From assembly GCA_001880285.1 (NCBI GenBank), contig CP016269.1, positions 620,001-684,000 of the forward strand: a stretch of DNA of 64,000 nucleotides, read 5' to 3'. The DNA is from Flavobacteriaceae bacterium UJ101 (GTDB taxonomy: Bacteria > Bacteroidota > Bacteroidia > Flavobacteriales > UJ101). The position numbers and the translations under genes were made by a program. Every line of letters begins with the position of its first letter. Position 1 is the first letter of the stretch. Under the pieces are notes generated by a model that searched no databases, was not told where the DNA came from, and saw nothing but the letters and a program-made list of their open reading frames with translations. This document shows positions 1 through 8,780 of this stretch, piece after piece.

Positions 1-849
1 TTCATCTACACCTACACCTTTAAACTCAAGTTCAACACCAATCTCATTGAATGCTAATTTCACAAAATCTCTGATTGATGTTGTTTCATTTGTTGCTATA
101 ACCCAATCTTCTGGATCATCTGCTTGTAATATCATCCACATCATCCTTACATAATCTTTAGCATGTCCCCAATCACGTTGAGCATCAAGGTTTCCTAAAT
201 AAAATTTATCTTGTAGTCCCAAACCTATTCTCGATACAGCTCTTGTAATCTTTCTTGTCACAAAGGTTTCTCCTCTAATTGGAGATTCATGATTAAATAA
301 AATTCCATTACATGCATACATATCATATGCCTCTCTATAATTAACTGTAATCCAATATGCATACATTTTGGCCACAGCATAAGGACTTCTTGGATAAAAT
401 GGTGTTTTTTCTGTCTGTGGTACCTCTTGAACTCTACCATAAAGTTCTGAAGTAGATGCTTGGTAAATTCTAGTTTTCTTTTCTAAACCAAGTAATCTAA
501 CTGCCTCTAAAATTCTTAAAGTTCCAATTCCATCTGCATTTGCGGTATATTCTGGAACTTCAAAAGACACATGCACGTGACTCATAGCTGCCAAATTATA
601 AATTTCATCTGGTTGTATTTCCTGAATTAGCCTAATTAAATTAGTACTATCAGTTAAATCTCCATAATGTAAAATAAAATTTCTATCCTCTACATGAGGA
701 TCTTGATATAAATGATCAATACGATCAGTATTAAAAAGAGAAGATCTTCTTTTTAAACCATGAACAATATATCCTTTTTTTAATAAAAATTCACTTAAAT
801 AAGCTCCGTCTTGACCTGTTACTCCAGTAATAAATGCAACTTTTGACAT
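1..849 (-). CDS. gmd: GDP-mannose 4,6-dehydratase, 3' end cut by window edge
   Basis: This cytoplasmic enzyme converts GDP-mannose to GDP-4-keto-6-deoxymannose, the precursor of GDP-fucose, GDP-colitose or GDP-rhamnose. Translation from the ATG ending at 849 gives 283 codons in frame to the window edge, against a usual total of about 370, so the C-terminus lies outside. The NADP-binding glycine motif GVTGQDG is at residues 9-15, the catalytic STSE at 132-135 and YxxxK at Y157/K161, with the family motif [16 protein letters not shown] further on. It follows rmlA by 21 bases on the same strand. The mannose-6-phosphate isomerase upstream in the locus would feed its substrate pathway. The final sugar depends on genes beyond the left edge. 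Confidence 0.95.
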   Translation of the reverse strand, partial: MSKVAFITGVTGQDGAYLSEFLLKKGYIVHGLKRRSSLFNTDRIDHLYQDPHVEDRNFILHYGDLTDSTNLIRLIQEIQPDEIYNLAAMSHVHVSFEVPEYTANADGIGTLRILEAVRLLGLEKKTRIYQASTSELYGRVQEVPQTEKTPFYPRSPYAVAKMYAYWITVNYREAYDMYACNGILFNHESPIRGETFVTRKITRAVSRIGLGLQDKFYLGNLDAQRDWGHAKDYVRMMWMILQADDPEDWVIATNETTSIRDFVKLAFNEIGVELEFKGVGVDE

Positions 850-870
850 CTTTAAATTATTTTAGTATTA

Positions 871-1743
871 TTATTGAGCTATTAAACTTTTCAAATAACT
901 TCCATATCCGCTTTTTCCATATTTTTTAGCAGATTGAAGCAATTGTTCCTTATTTATATAAGCTTTCCTAAAAGCTATTTCTTCTATACATGATATTTTA
1001 AACCCTTGTCTTTTCTCTAAAACTTTCACAAATTCAGCTGCATCATGCAATGAATCTATTGTTCCTGTATCTAACCAGGCTGTCCCACGATCTAAAAAAG
1101 CAACTTTCAATTTCCCTTGCTTTAAATATTCTTTATTCACATCCGTAATTTCATATTCTCCTCTTGCACTTGGTTCTATATTTTTTGCTATTTCCACAAC
1201 GGAATTATCATAAAAATAGAGACCTGGTACTGCAAAATTTGATTTAGGATTTTCAGGTTTTTCCTCAAGAGAAGTTACGTTAAATTTATCTCCAACTTTT
1301 TCAAAACCAACTACTCCATAACGCTCAGGATCTGAAACTCGATAAGCAAAAATAGTGGGATCTTCAGATTTTGCAACATTAGTCAATAATTCATGCATTC
1401 TAGATCCATAAAAAATATTATCACCTAATACTAATGCAACAGAATCATCTCCAATAAACTCTTCACCTAAGATAAAGGCTTGAGCTAGACCATTAGGCAC
1501 TTCCTGAACTTTATATTCAAACTTACATCCTATTTGACTACCGTCACCTAATAATCTTTTAAACCCCTCTATATCGTGAGGTGTAGAAATAATTAGGATT
1601 TCACGTATTCCTGCTAACATTAATGTAGAAAGTGGATAATAAACCATCGGTTTATCATATACTGGTATTAATTGTTTACTAATTGCTATTGTTAAAGGAT
1701 AAAGTCGAGTTCCTGACCCTCCTGCTAAAATAATTCCTTTCAT
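871..1743 (-). CDS. rfbA: Glucose-1-phosphate thymidylyltransferase
   Basis: RmlA/RfbA makes dTDP-glucose from glucose-1-phosphate and dTTP, the entry step to dTDP-deoxysugars. The 290-residue length is typical. The N-terminal nucleotidyltransferase motif [13 protein letters not shown] begins at about residue 7, and [28 protein letters not shown] and WLDTGT follow in the usual order. The start is an ATG, with 30 bases to the upstream Gfo/Idh gene on the same strand. It supplies dTDP-glucose to the RmlB encoded upstream. Unlike most rml clusters, rmlC and rmlD are not beside it, so the dTDP-4-keto-6-deoxyglucose is probably diverted to a sugar other than rhamnose. Confidence 0.96.
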   Translation of the reverse strand: MKGIILAGGSGTRLYPLTIAISKQLIPVYDKPMVYYPLSTLMLAGIREILIISTPHDIEGFKRLLGDGSQIGCKFEYKVQEVPNGLAQAFILGEEFIGDDSVALVLGDNIFYGSRMHELLTNVAKSEDPTIFAYRVSDPERYGVVGFEKVGDKFNVTSLEEKPENPKSNFAVPGLYFYDNSVVEIAKNIEPSARGEYEITDVNKEYLKQGKLKVAFLDRGTAWLDTGTIDSLHDAAEFVKVLEKRQGFKISCIEEIAFRKAYINKEQLLQSAKKYGKSGYGSYLKSLIAQ

Positions 1744-1773
1744 ATTTCTTTAATAATCGATTTTATAATTAAA

Positions 1774-2736
1774 TCATGTATTATATTGATTAACTTGATC
1801 AATTAATCTTGCTTGTTCTAAAATTTTATTCCATTCAATATCAAAATTCCCAACTCTACATAAATTAATAAAATAATTTAACATATTAACAAAATGATCA
1901 TCTTTTTGGAGTTTAATTTCCTTTAAAAATCCTTGTTTCTCTAAAATTATTGAAGGAATATAGTCATGCTTTGCTGTAAATGCTCTTGTAGATGTTATCT
2001 TTCCCTTACTTCCCCAAATTTCATAATTACATTGATAAAAATTATCAAACCCAAATGCTACTTCTGAAAAAATATCCTTTTCCTTATTTACAAGAAAAGC
2101 ACCCCCAAACCAATCAACTTTATATTCATCATGATATTTCAAAAAAGAAGACTCAACTTGAAAGCCATTTCCCATTATGAAAGTAGTAGCTTTCAAAACA
2201 TAAGCTCCAGCATCTAACAATGCACCTCCTCCCAAATTTCTTTTATAACGTATATTATCTGATTCAGAAAAAGGGGGAAAACCAAAAGAACTTCTAAAAG
2301 ATCTTATCTCTCCAATCTCTTCACTTTTAATTAATTCTTTGACATATTCATGTTGAGAATGAAACTGAAATTGAAAATTTTCAACCAATGCTAAATTTCT
2401 TGACTTTGCTAATTCTACAAGTAATTTAGATTGTTCAAAATTCATTGTTGTTGGTTTTTCAACTAATACATGTTTCCCTTTTAATAAGGACTTTTTCACC
2501 CATTCAAAATGTAAAGCATTTGGAAGGGGGATATAAACAGCATCAATACTATCATCTTCTAATAATGCTTCATAAGAGGCTGCATAATCACAGTTAAATT
2601 TAATAGCCAACTCTTTTGCTTTATTTATATCTCTACTACTCAAAGTAATTGATCTCTTATCTTTATAAATTCTTTTAAGAGCTGGTATTATATTATTGAT
2701 CGCAATATTGGCACAACTAATAATTCCCCAATTCAT
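1774..2736 (-). CDS. Gfo/Idh/MocA family oxidoreductase, probable NDP-hexose 3-ketoreductase
   Basis: The protein has an N-terminal Rossmann domain starting GIISCANIA and the family motif EKP at residues 93-95, with K94 the usual catalytic lysine. The C-terminal half contains ENFQFQFHSQH, NIRY and LGGGALLDAGAY, which resemble the sugar-nucleotide 3-ketoreductases of 2-deoxysugar pathways (KijD10, SpnN and OleW type). Those reduce the C-3 keto group of the dTDP-3,4-diketo-2,6-dideoxyhexose formed by a 2,3-dehydratase. Such a dehydratase is encoded immediately upstream (10-base gap), which supports this specific role over a generic dehydrogenase. The 320-residue length is normal. The family call is firm; the substrate is inferred from motifs and context. 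Confidence 0.82.
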   Translation of the reverse strand: MNWGIISCANIAINNIIPALKRIYKDKRSITLSSRDINKAKELAIKFNCDYAASYEALLEDDSIDAVYIPLPNALHFEWVKKSLLKGKHVLVEKPTTMNFEQSKLLVELAKSRNLALVENFQFQFHSQHEYVKELIKSEEIGEIRSFRSSFGFPPFSESDNIRYKRNLGGGALLDAGAYVLKATTFIMGNGFQVESSFLKYHDEYKVDWFGGAFLVNKEKDIFSEVAFGFDNFYQCNYEIWGSKGKITSTRAFTAKHDYIPSIILEKQGFLKEIKLQKDDHFVNMLNYFINLCRVGNFDIEWNKILEQARLIDQVNQYNT

Positions 2737-2746
2737 AATTATTTTT

Positions 2747-4168
2747 TTATTTGTAGTTAATTGCTGATATTAAACTTCTTGCCTGAATATTAACATAATT
2801 ATTAAAGACTATAAACCTTTTTAATTGATTTAATGTCATCCAATTATAATTTTCAGGGATATTGTTTAAAGCAAAATTATCATCCGCAAAAACAATCTTA
2901 TTTCTATTTTGTTCTTTATAAAATCTACCTCCTTCTTCAGACTGTAATGAATCTAAAATCACATTATCTTCAGGAGAATCAAGAATAGTATCTAAAAATG
3001 GAATATCTTTACGATTAGATAAATCAACTTTACTACATTGAACTGTTGGAGCAATTTCAATTATATCAAAATTACCAGATTCCATTTTTGCTTGTACTAA
3101 AAAATGTAAGATACCATTTATCTCCTTAACTAAAAAAGCACATAAACCATGAGATACTGGTTCAATCAATGGTTGACCCCATGATTTAACTTCTCTATTT
3201 CCAATCTGAACATCAACTCCAATAATATTAAAATATTTATTTTCTTTATGTTTAATTACATTCTGATCTACAATCCAATCTTCTAAATTAAATATAGATT
3301 TTTTTTCTATTTTCACATCATATTTAACCTTAATTTTAGTAATCCAATGTATTATCTCTTGAAAAGTAAAAAGAGAAGCATCATTAGTAATAGAAGACTC
3401 TAAAAATCTTTTACCAATCGTATTTTTATCTGAATTCAACAAGTTATAAAAAATCACTGTTCTATGACTAAAATTACCAAAAGAAATACCTGAAATAACC
3501 GTTCTCGTATCCATATTAATAATATTATCTATTGCCATAATTTCTTTAATTTGTCCAAGAGTAGCCCACTTAAAATCTTCATAAACAGGAATTTTTTCAT
3601 CTACATTAATTATCATATTTCGATTTCTTTTTTTATAAAATCTTCCCCCTTGTTCTGATTGTAATTGATCCAATAAAATATTATTATTACTGACCTTTGT
3701 AAAATATTCTAAATATTTTGGTTTTGTACCACCATGTACTTGAGTATAATTACTTTTCGTCGCCTGTACAGTTGGTGAAATTTGAACATGATTAACATTT
3801 CCAGGTTCTATTTTAGCTTGTATCAAGAAGTATAATATACCATTAATCTCTTTTGTAATAAATCCTAAATACCCAATTTCTGGTTGACTAATAATAGGCT
3901 GATCCCACTCTTTATGTACATTAAAATTTGATTGCACATTAATTCCAATTATACTAAAAAACTTATTTGATGAATGTCTCAAACAACCCTTTTCCCCATC
4001 CAATATCCAGTCGTCTAATCCCGAAAAACTAACCTTATCAATTCTTACCTTAACTTTATTATTCCTTTCTTTTATCCAATTCAAAATACTCTCAGTTGAA
4101 TTAAATCTATTCTCAGAAGTTAAGGCTGACTTCAAAAAACTTATTTGTATATCTTTTGTTTTAAACAT
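2747..4168 (-). CDS. NDP-hexose 2,3-dehydratase family protein
   Basis: The 473-residue protein consists of two homologous halves, as in EvaA/TylX3/SpnO/OleV dehydratases, which are built from two Nudix-like repeats. The repeat signature is visible twice: SEQGGRFYKKRNRN near residue 175 and SEEGGRFYKEQNRN near residue 413, each preceded by a LVQAK or LIQAK strand and a PTVQ motif. The family removes the C-2 hydroxyl of dTDP-4-keto-6-deoxyglucose to give a 3,4-diketo-2,6-dideoxy intermediate. It lies between a 4-ketoreductase-like SDR and a 3-ketoreductase-like oxidoreductase, the expected partner enzymes. The family is best known from actinomycete antibiotic clusters, so its place in a flavobacterial polysaccharide locus is notable. 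Family assignment is strong; the product sugar is inferred. Confidence 0.88.
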   Translation of the reverse strand: MFKTKDIQISFLKSALTSENRFNSTESILNWIKERNNKVKVRIDKVSFSGLDDWILDGEKGCLRHSSNKFFSIIGINVQSNFNVHKEWDQPIISQPEIGYLGFITKEINGILYFLIQAKIEPGNVNHVQISPTVQATKSNYTQVHGGTKPKYLEYFTKVSNNNILLDQLQSEQGGRFYKKRNRNMIINVDEKIPVYEDFKWATLGQIKEIMAIDNIINMDTRTVISGISFGNFSHRTVIFYNLLNSDKNTIGKRFLESSITNDASLFTFQEIIHWITKIKVKYDVKIEKKSIFNLEDWIVDQNVIKHKENKYFNIIGVDVQIGNREVKSWGQPLIEPVSHGLCAFLVKEINGILHFLVQAKMESGNFDIIEIAPTVQCSKVDLSNRKDIPFLDTILDSPEDNVILDSLQSEEGGRFYKEQNRNKIVFADDNFALNNIPENYNWMTLNQLKRFIVFNNYVNIQARSLISAINYK

Positions 4169-4183
4169 TAGCCATATAATTAA

Positions 4184-5077
4184 TTATATATTTTTAACCC
4201 ATTGTTTAATAGAATGCTTTAATCCTGGTATTAAAGGTGTAATCTTAGCTGAATCAAAGATAGTATCTCCGCTTTCTAGTAATTTAGCTTTCTGGGGCCA
4301 ATTAACAAACCTTATATGACCACCATATCTATTTACTAACACTTCTGCCAATTCTTTTAAAGAATATGTTTCACCTTTTAGGTTAAAAATTTCATTATTA
4401 ATAGATGAATTAAATGTAACCTCCATTATTTGATTACACAAATCTTCTATATGTGTAAAAGTTCTCTTAACTTCTCCTTTACCATAAAGATTAATTACAG
4501 AGTTAGATTTTAACATTTTAAGAAACATCCCTATAGTACCATAAGAATAGTTTTCACTTAAAATATTACCATAGGGTATTCCAATCCTAAATATTAAATA
4601 ATCCAAACCATAATAATCTGAATATATTTTAACAATTTTTTCATTCTGGAATTTATTTAAAGCATAAACGCTCTTAAATTCTTTTTCAGCATCTTCCTTA
4701 AGTAGTTTATTTTCTATACCTTTATATACCAATCGTGTAGAAGGAAGAATAAGACGAGGGCGTTTATTTGATTTCACAATAAAATCCAAAACGTTGGTTA
4801 AACCTATTTCATTTACCATTATATATTTATGAGCTTCTTCTATAGAAGCATTTATTCCTGTTAATCCAGAGAAATAAAAAACATAATCCACATTACTAAA
4901 ATCTATATTTTTAAAACTATCTCTTTTACAATTATCTAAAGAATAATAATCAATTCCTAATACAACAGATTTTTGATGAATATCAAATCCAATCACCTTA
5001 ATCTTTTTTTTATTTAAAAAATATGCAAGATGTCTTCCTATATATCCATTTACTCCAAATATTAAACTTTTTTTCAT
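4184..5077 (-). CDS. NAD-dependent epimerase/dehydratase (SDR), probable sugar-nucleotide 4-ketoreductase
   Basis: This extended SDR of 297 residues has the dinucleotide motif GVNGYIG at residues 8-14, a TR in the usual catalytic Ser/Thr region, and YxxxK (YALNK) near residue 137. The reading frame extends to a TTG nine bases upstream, but the ATG ending at 5077 places the Rossmann strand at the usual distance and is preferred. It precedes the 2,3-dehydratase by 15 bases. By context it would carry out the final C-4 reduction of a dTDP-2,6-dideoxy-4-ketohexose, as OleU- or UrdR-type enzymes do. A different epimerase or dehydratase role cannot be excluded from sequence alone. Confidence 0.78.
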   Translation of the reverse strand: MKKSLIFGVNGYIGRHLAYFLNKKKIKVIGFDIHQKSVVLGIDYYSLDNCKRDSFKNIDFSNVDYVFYFSGLTGINASIEEAHKYIMVNEIGLTNVLDFIVKSNKRPRLILPSTRLVYKGIENKLLKEDAEKEFKSVYALNKFQNEKIVKIYSDYYGLDYLIFRIGIPYGNILSENYSYGTIGMFLKMLKSNSVINLYGKGEVKRTFTHIEDLCNQIMEVTFNSSINNEIFNLKGETYSLKELAEVLVNRYGGHIRFVNWPQKAKLLESGDTIFDSAKITPLIPGLKHSIKQWVKNI

Positions 5078-5134
5078 TAATTTCAATAGTTATCTATTTT
5101 ATTTCTACCTTCTATTAAATTATTCAAATTACTT

Positions 5135-5142
5135 CAAAACTA
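5135..5142 (-). promoter_or_regulatory. Possible -7 promoter box in the 248-bp gap of the polysaccharide locus
   Basis: The minus strand reads TAGTTTTG, matching the Bacteroidota -7 consensus TAnnTTTG, inside the AT-rich gap between rmlB and the SDR gene. No clear TTTG lies 19-21 bases upstream, so this is a weak candidate for a second promoter serving the deoxysugar genes. Apart from a short inverted repeat at 5254-5280 (GGAATA/TATTCC), I see nothing else in 5078-5325. Confidence 0.25.
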
Positions 5143-5325
5143 AATAATTTAATTCATAAATATCTAAAAACCTCCTTAAAGCTCAATCTATTATTATATA
5201 GAATATTATAATCCTCTACCATCATCAATATTAAAAATAATATAGTAAATTGGGGAATACTTATCATACATAGTTATTCCTTCCTTGGTCTTATATAAAA
5301 AATCCTTTTCACTTTTATATTTATA

Positions 5326-6378
5326 TTAAGAATTATATTGTTTTTCATAATATTTCTGATAATCTCCACTAGTTACATTTTCTAACCATTCTTTATTATC
5401 TAAAAACCATTGTACTGTTTTTTCTAAACCTTCTTCAAAAGTAACAGAAGGCTCCCATCCTAATTCTTTATTTAACTTTGTTGCATCAATTGCATAACGT
5501 CTATCATGACCTGGACGATCTTTCACATAAGTAATCAGTTCCTCGCTAATTCCTTTCTCTTTGCCTAATTTCTCATCCATTATCGAACATAACAACTTGA
5601 CCAAATCTAAATTTTTCCATTCGTTAAACCCTCCTATATTATAAGTATCTCCTAATTTTCCATTATGAAAAACCTCATCAATAGCCCTTGCATGATCTAG
5701 CACATACAACCAATCTCGTGTATAATTTCCATCACCATACACCGGTAAAGGTTTATTATTTTGTATATTATGTATAAATAAAGGTATTAATTTTTCTGGG
5801 AAATGATTAGGCCCATAATTATTAGAACAATTGGATATCTTAATAGGAAAACCATATGTATTATGATAAGCTCTAACCATCTGATCTGAAGCTGCTTTTG
5901 AAGCTGAATATGGAGATTGTGGATCATAAGGCGTTGTTTCAACAAAATACCCAGTCTCTCCAAGTGAACCATAAACTTCATCAGTCGAAACATGATAAAA
6001 TAGTTTATTTTCAAAATCATCTTTCCAAATAGCTCTTGCGGCATTCATCAAATTAGCTGTTCCTAAAACATTCGTTTCAATAAAAGCGTTAGGATCAGTT
6101 ATAGAACGATCTACATGACTCTCTGCAGCTAAATGGATAACTGAATCAAATTGATATTTTTCAAAAAGTTTATTCATTACATCTCGATCTCTTATATCAG
6201 CTTTGATAAAGGTATAATTAGTTGCCTTTTCTATATCTCGTATATTTTCTAAATTCCCTGCATAAGTTAAAGCATCCAAATTATAAATTGTATAATTCGG
6301 GTATTGGGTTACAAAATGTCGTACCACATGACTTCCTATAAATCCTGCCCCCCCTGTAATTAATATCTTTTTATTCAT
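5326..6378 (-). CDS. rfbB: dTDP-glucose 4,6-dehydratase
   Basis: RmlB converts dTDP-glucose to dTDP-4-keto-6-deoxyglucose, the common intermediate of dTDP-deoxysugars. The 350-residue extended SDR has GGAGFIGSH near residue 8, the catalytic TDEVYGSLG segment, YSASKAASD with the YxxxK pair, and the family motifs NNYGPNHFPEKLIP and GDGNYTRDWLYV. It sits 5 bases downstream of the mannose-6-phosphate isomerase gene and is almost certainly cotranscribed with it. Its product is the substrate of the 2,3-dehydratase encoded next in the same direction. Confidence 0.96.
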   Translation of the reverse strand: MNKKILITGGAGFIGSHVVRHFVTQYPNYTIYNLDALTYAGNLENIRDIEKATNYTFIKADIRDRDVMNKLFEKYQFDSVIHLAAESHVDRSITDPNAFIETNVLGTANLMNAARAIWKDDFENKLFYHVSTDEVYGSLGETGYFVETTPYDPQSPYSASKAASDQMVRAYHNTYGFPIKISNCSNNYGPNHFPEKLIPLFIHNIQNNKPLPVYGDGNYTRDWLYVLDHARAIDEVFHNGKLGDTYNIGGFNEWKNLDLVKLLCSIMDEKLGKEKGISEELITYVKDRPGHDRRYAIDATKLNKELGWEPSVTFEEGLEKTVQWFLDNKEWLENVTSGDYQKYYEKQYNS

Positions 6379-6383
6379 ATCTC

Positions 6384-7337
6384 TTAAATATATATTTCTA
6401 AAACCTTCCCATCACCTTCAAAGATAATTTCTTCTTTATAAATGGCAGGGAATAAAATAGTTTCTCCTTTTCTTAATATAATATTTCCATTTAGTTTAAT
6501 ATCCCCTTCTACAATCATATAAATTATAAAACTATCAATATCCAACAAGTTTCTTATAAGTCCATTTTGGGCTACATCAAATTTATTTACTATAAAATAC
6601 TCACTATCAACTAAATTAGACTCTTTTTTAATAATTTTACAATTATTTGTTTGCTCATATTTCAAAGCATCTAATGCAAGATCTGTATGCAGTTCTCGTT
6701 CATTTCCATCTACATCTTTACGATTCCAATCATAAACTCTATAAGTTAAATCAGAAGTTTGTTGTATTTCAGCAATCATAACTCCTTTTCCTATTGCATG
6801 AATTAAACCTGCTTCAACAAAAAAAGAATCACCTTTTTTTACTTTTTCATAATTTAAGTATTTTTCAATACTCCCTTCATTTAAAATCTCTTGATATCGT
6901 TCTTTTGAAAGATTCTGGTTAAATCCTAAAATCAAATTTGCATTATCTTCTACATCCATTACATACCACATTTCTGTCTTTCCAAAAGAATTATAACGTT
7001 TTCTAGCTAATTCATCATTAGGATGAACTTGAATAGAAAGATCATCTGCTGCATCAATAAATTTAATTAACAAGGGAAACTGATTCCCAAATCTTTTATA
7101 ATTTTTATTTCCTAAAAAACACTCTTTATATTTTTCTAATAATTCTTGTAAAGTTTTTCCTTTCAAAATTCCATTAGATACTATAGAAACATCATTTTCT
7201 ATAGTAGAAATCTCCCAACTTTCTCCTATTTTTGTTTGACTAAAATCTTTATAAAATATTTCTTTCAGTTTATTACCTCCCCAAATTCTTATTTTAGGAA
7301 TAGGAATAAATCTCATCGGATATATTAACTCTTTCAT
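6384..7337 (-). CDS. manA: Class I mannose-6-phosphate isomerase
   Basis: This zinc enzyme interconverts fructose-6-phosphate and mannose-6-phosphate and so feeds GDP-mannose synthesis. The 317-residue length matches the short Bacillus-type class. Visible motifs are FIRIPKIRIWGG-like FIPIPKIRIWGG near the N-terminus, FIDAADDLSIQVHPND with metal-binding residues, EMWYV, and a cupin-like C-terminal half ending in GEGILFPA-like GETILFPAIY. It lies 20 bases after the Wzz-like gene and 5 bases before rmlB. In this locus it probably supplies mannose for the GDP-mannose 4,6-dehydratase branch. Confidence 0.92.
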   Translation of the reverse strand: MKELIYPMRFIPIPKIRIWGGNKLKEIFYKDFSQTKIGESWEISTIENDVSIVSNGILKGKTLQELLEKYKECFLGNKNYKRFGNQFPLLIKFIDAADDLSIQVHPNDELARKRYNSFGKTEMWYVMDVEDNANLILGFNQNLSKERYQEILNEGSIEKYLNYEKVKKGDSFFVEAGLIHAIGKGVMIAEIQQTSDLTYRVYDWNRKDVDGNERELHTDLALDALKYEQTNNCKIIKKESNLVDSEYFIVNKFDVAQNGLIRNLLDIDSFIIYMIVEGDIKLNGNIILRKGETILFPAIYKEEIIFEGDGKVLEIYI

Positions 7338-7357
7338 AAAGTTCTTAATAAATTGTT

Positions 7358-8365
7358 TTATACAGATTTCTTAATAAAATAACGCAAGATATATAGCCCT
7401 GTAATCAAGATTAATACTATTCCAAAACCAATTAAAATAAACTGAACAAACGTCCATACCAAACTAGATTTTTCAGGCTTCAAATGACTTAAGTCATCAG
7501 AAAATCGAGTCTCACCAGTAAACGACAAATCAGATAACACTTGTAGAGTCTCAGTCTGTCTATCAATTTTTCTTTCTACAGCAGAAAGTTCATTAGATAA
7601 TGATTGATACGCATTAAAAACATCAGCTTCTGAAGTATTTTCAACTAATATACTCCCTGAAGGTGTATTATTAGTAGACTCTAAGTCTTTTTGTATGGTT
7701 TTATTAATATTATTTAAATTATCTTCAATACGTTTTTTTTCCGCATTTAAAATTTCCAGTTCTTCTTTTTGTCTTTTTATAATCAAAGAAGAATTTTCTA
7801 CTGCTGCTATAATTTGACTTTGTACTTTCTTCGTATCAATTTCTTTATCCGAATAAATCGAAATTATATGTTCATTGTATTCAAAATCTTTTATAGAAGC
7901 TATATAATCTTCTATTTTAATCTTTTCTAAAACATCTTTGTTATCTACCCCTAATTTATTTAATAAAATCTCTGTACTTTCTTTATAATCTTTTACTGGA
8001 TTAATAATGATAGTATAATCTTCGTCTTTTTTATTTTCATTATAATATTTGATCTTATCATATAAAAACATACGTGAAATACTGTTAGGAGAAACCACCA
8101 TTTTATAAACTTTTTGAGAAGAAAAGGTAGAATAACTAGCTATACCTAACCCTAACCCTAATAGAGATCCTAACAATAGAAACACAATATTTTTTCTAAA
8201 AAATCTAAAAAGAATTACTAATAAAGAGAGAAACCACTCCCATATATTTATCACTCCTTCTCTAATTAAGCGAAACAACTCCCTTAAATCAATTTCATCA
8301 CTACTTTGGTTATGAGTGTCATTATTTGAAGTACTATTCTCTTTCATACTATGATTTGTATTCAT
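7358..8365 (-). CDS. Wzz-like polysaccharide chain-length determinant, inner-membrane protein
   Basis: The 335-residue protein has a polar N-terminal tail, a membrane segment at about residues 56-78, a large periplasmic part with a strong coiled-coil stretch at about 190-270 rich in Lys, Glu and Asn, and a second membrane segment near 305-330, followed by a short basic end. This layout is that of Wzz-type polysaccharide copolymerases, which set the chain length in Wzy-dependent assembly of O antigen or capsule. There is no C-terminal kinase domain. It is the first gene of the minus-strand polysaccharide operon, with a -7-like promoter box just upstream. Sequence identity within this family is low, so the call rests mainly on topology and context. 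Confidence 0.78.
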   Translation of the reverse strand: MNTNHSMKENSTSNNDTHNQSSDEIDLRELFRLIREGVINIWEWFLSLLVILFRFFRKNIVFLLLGSLLGLGLGIASYSTFSSQKVYKMVVSPNSISRMFLYDKIKYYNENKKDEDYTIIINPVKDYKESTEILLNKLGVDNKDVLEKIKIEDYIASIKDFEYNEHIISIYSDKEIDTKKVQSQIIAAVENSSLIIKRQKEELEILNAEKKRIEDNLNNINKTIQKDLESTNNTPSGSILVENTSEADVFNAYQSLSNELSAVERKIDRQTETLQVLSDLSFTGETRFSDDLSHLKPEKSSLVWTFVQFILIGFGIVLILITGLYILRYFIKKSV

Positions 8366-8381
8366 AATTTAATTTGGTAGG

Positions 8382-8389
8382 CAAATATA
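8382..8389 (-). promoter_or_regulatory. -7 promoter box for the polysaccharide operon
   Basis: The minus strand reads TATATTTG, a full match to TAnnTTTG, ending 16 bases before the Wzz-like start codon. No TTTG is seen at the -33 position. The predicted transcript start is near 8376. Confidence 0.45.
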
Positions 8390-8435
8390 CAGCTTTTTAT
8401 TATTATTTAGTTTTCATTTAACATAATATTCACAA

Positions 8436-8470
8436 AAAAGGATCTCCACAATAATTGTGGAGACCCTTTT
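8436..8470 (-). terminator. Intrinsic terminator after the tRNA-Asp pair
   Basis: A near-perfect hairpin of 17 base positions with one A/C mismatch (arms 8436-8452 and 8454-8470) lies directly after the 3' end of the downstream tRNA-Asp and runs into Ts on the minus strand. Confidence 0.8.
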
Positions 8471-8472
8471 AG

Positions 8473-8546
8473 CGGTCTGGACGGGACTCGAACCCGCGAC
8501 CCCATGCGTGACAGGCATGTATTCTAACCAACTGAACTACCAAACC
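8473..8546 (-). tRNA. tRNA-Asp (GTC), copy 2
   Basis: The minus strand folds as a 74-nt tRNA. The acceptor arm GGTTTGG pairs with CCAGACC including one T-G wobble. The D arm, anticodon GTC in the context CCTGTCACG, and the T arm with GGTTCGAGTCC are all present. No CCA is encoded. It differs by one base in the D arm from the neighbouring copy at 8576-8649. Confidence 0.96.
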
Positions 8547-8575
8547 TAAATTCTTTAATGTAAGATTCAACTTAG

Positions 8576-8649
8576 CGGTCTGGACGGGACTCGAACCCGC
8601 GACCCCATGCGTGACAGGCATGTATTCTAACCAGCTGAACTACCAAACC
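8576..8649 (-). tRNA. tRNA-Asp (GTC), copy 1
   Basis: This 74-nt tRNA on the minus strand has the same acceptor, anticodon (GTC) and T arms as its neighbour. The two are separated by 29 bases and differ at one D-arm position, consistent with a recent tandem duplication. One promoter upstream and one terminator downstream suggest a single transcript. Confidence 0.96.
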
Positions 8650-8711
8650 TTTTTTATAGTAGTTAAATCTTACTTAAAAAATTTAAAGAACTTTATGCTT
8701 TAAAGCGGTTG

Positions 8712-8742
8712 CAAATATAATACTTATTTGATTTTTCCCAAA
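8712..8742 (-). promoter_or_regulatory. Promoter of the tRNA-Asp transcript
   Basis: The minus strand shows TTTG at 8739-8742, a 19-base spacer, and TATATTTG at 8712-8719, a full match to the Bacteroidota housekeeping promoter. Transcription would start near 8706, about 57 bases before the first tRNA. Confidence 0.75.
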
Positions 8743-8780
8743 AAAGATTTTATTTTTTTTCATTTCTTTTTAGAAAAAAT

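Noticed and set aside
258-440. 60-residue minus-strand frame
   Set aside because: It lies within gmd in a different frame; the gmd frame is open across the whole region and carries all family motifs.
5787-6044. 85-residue minus-strand frame inside rmlB
   Set aside because: Shadow frame of rmlB.
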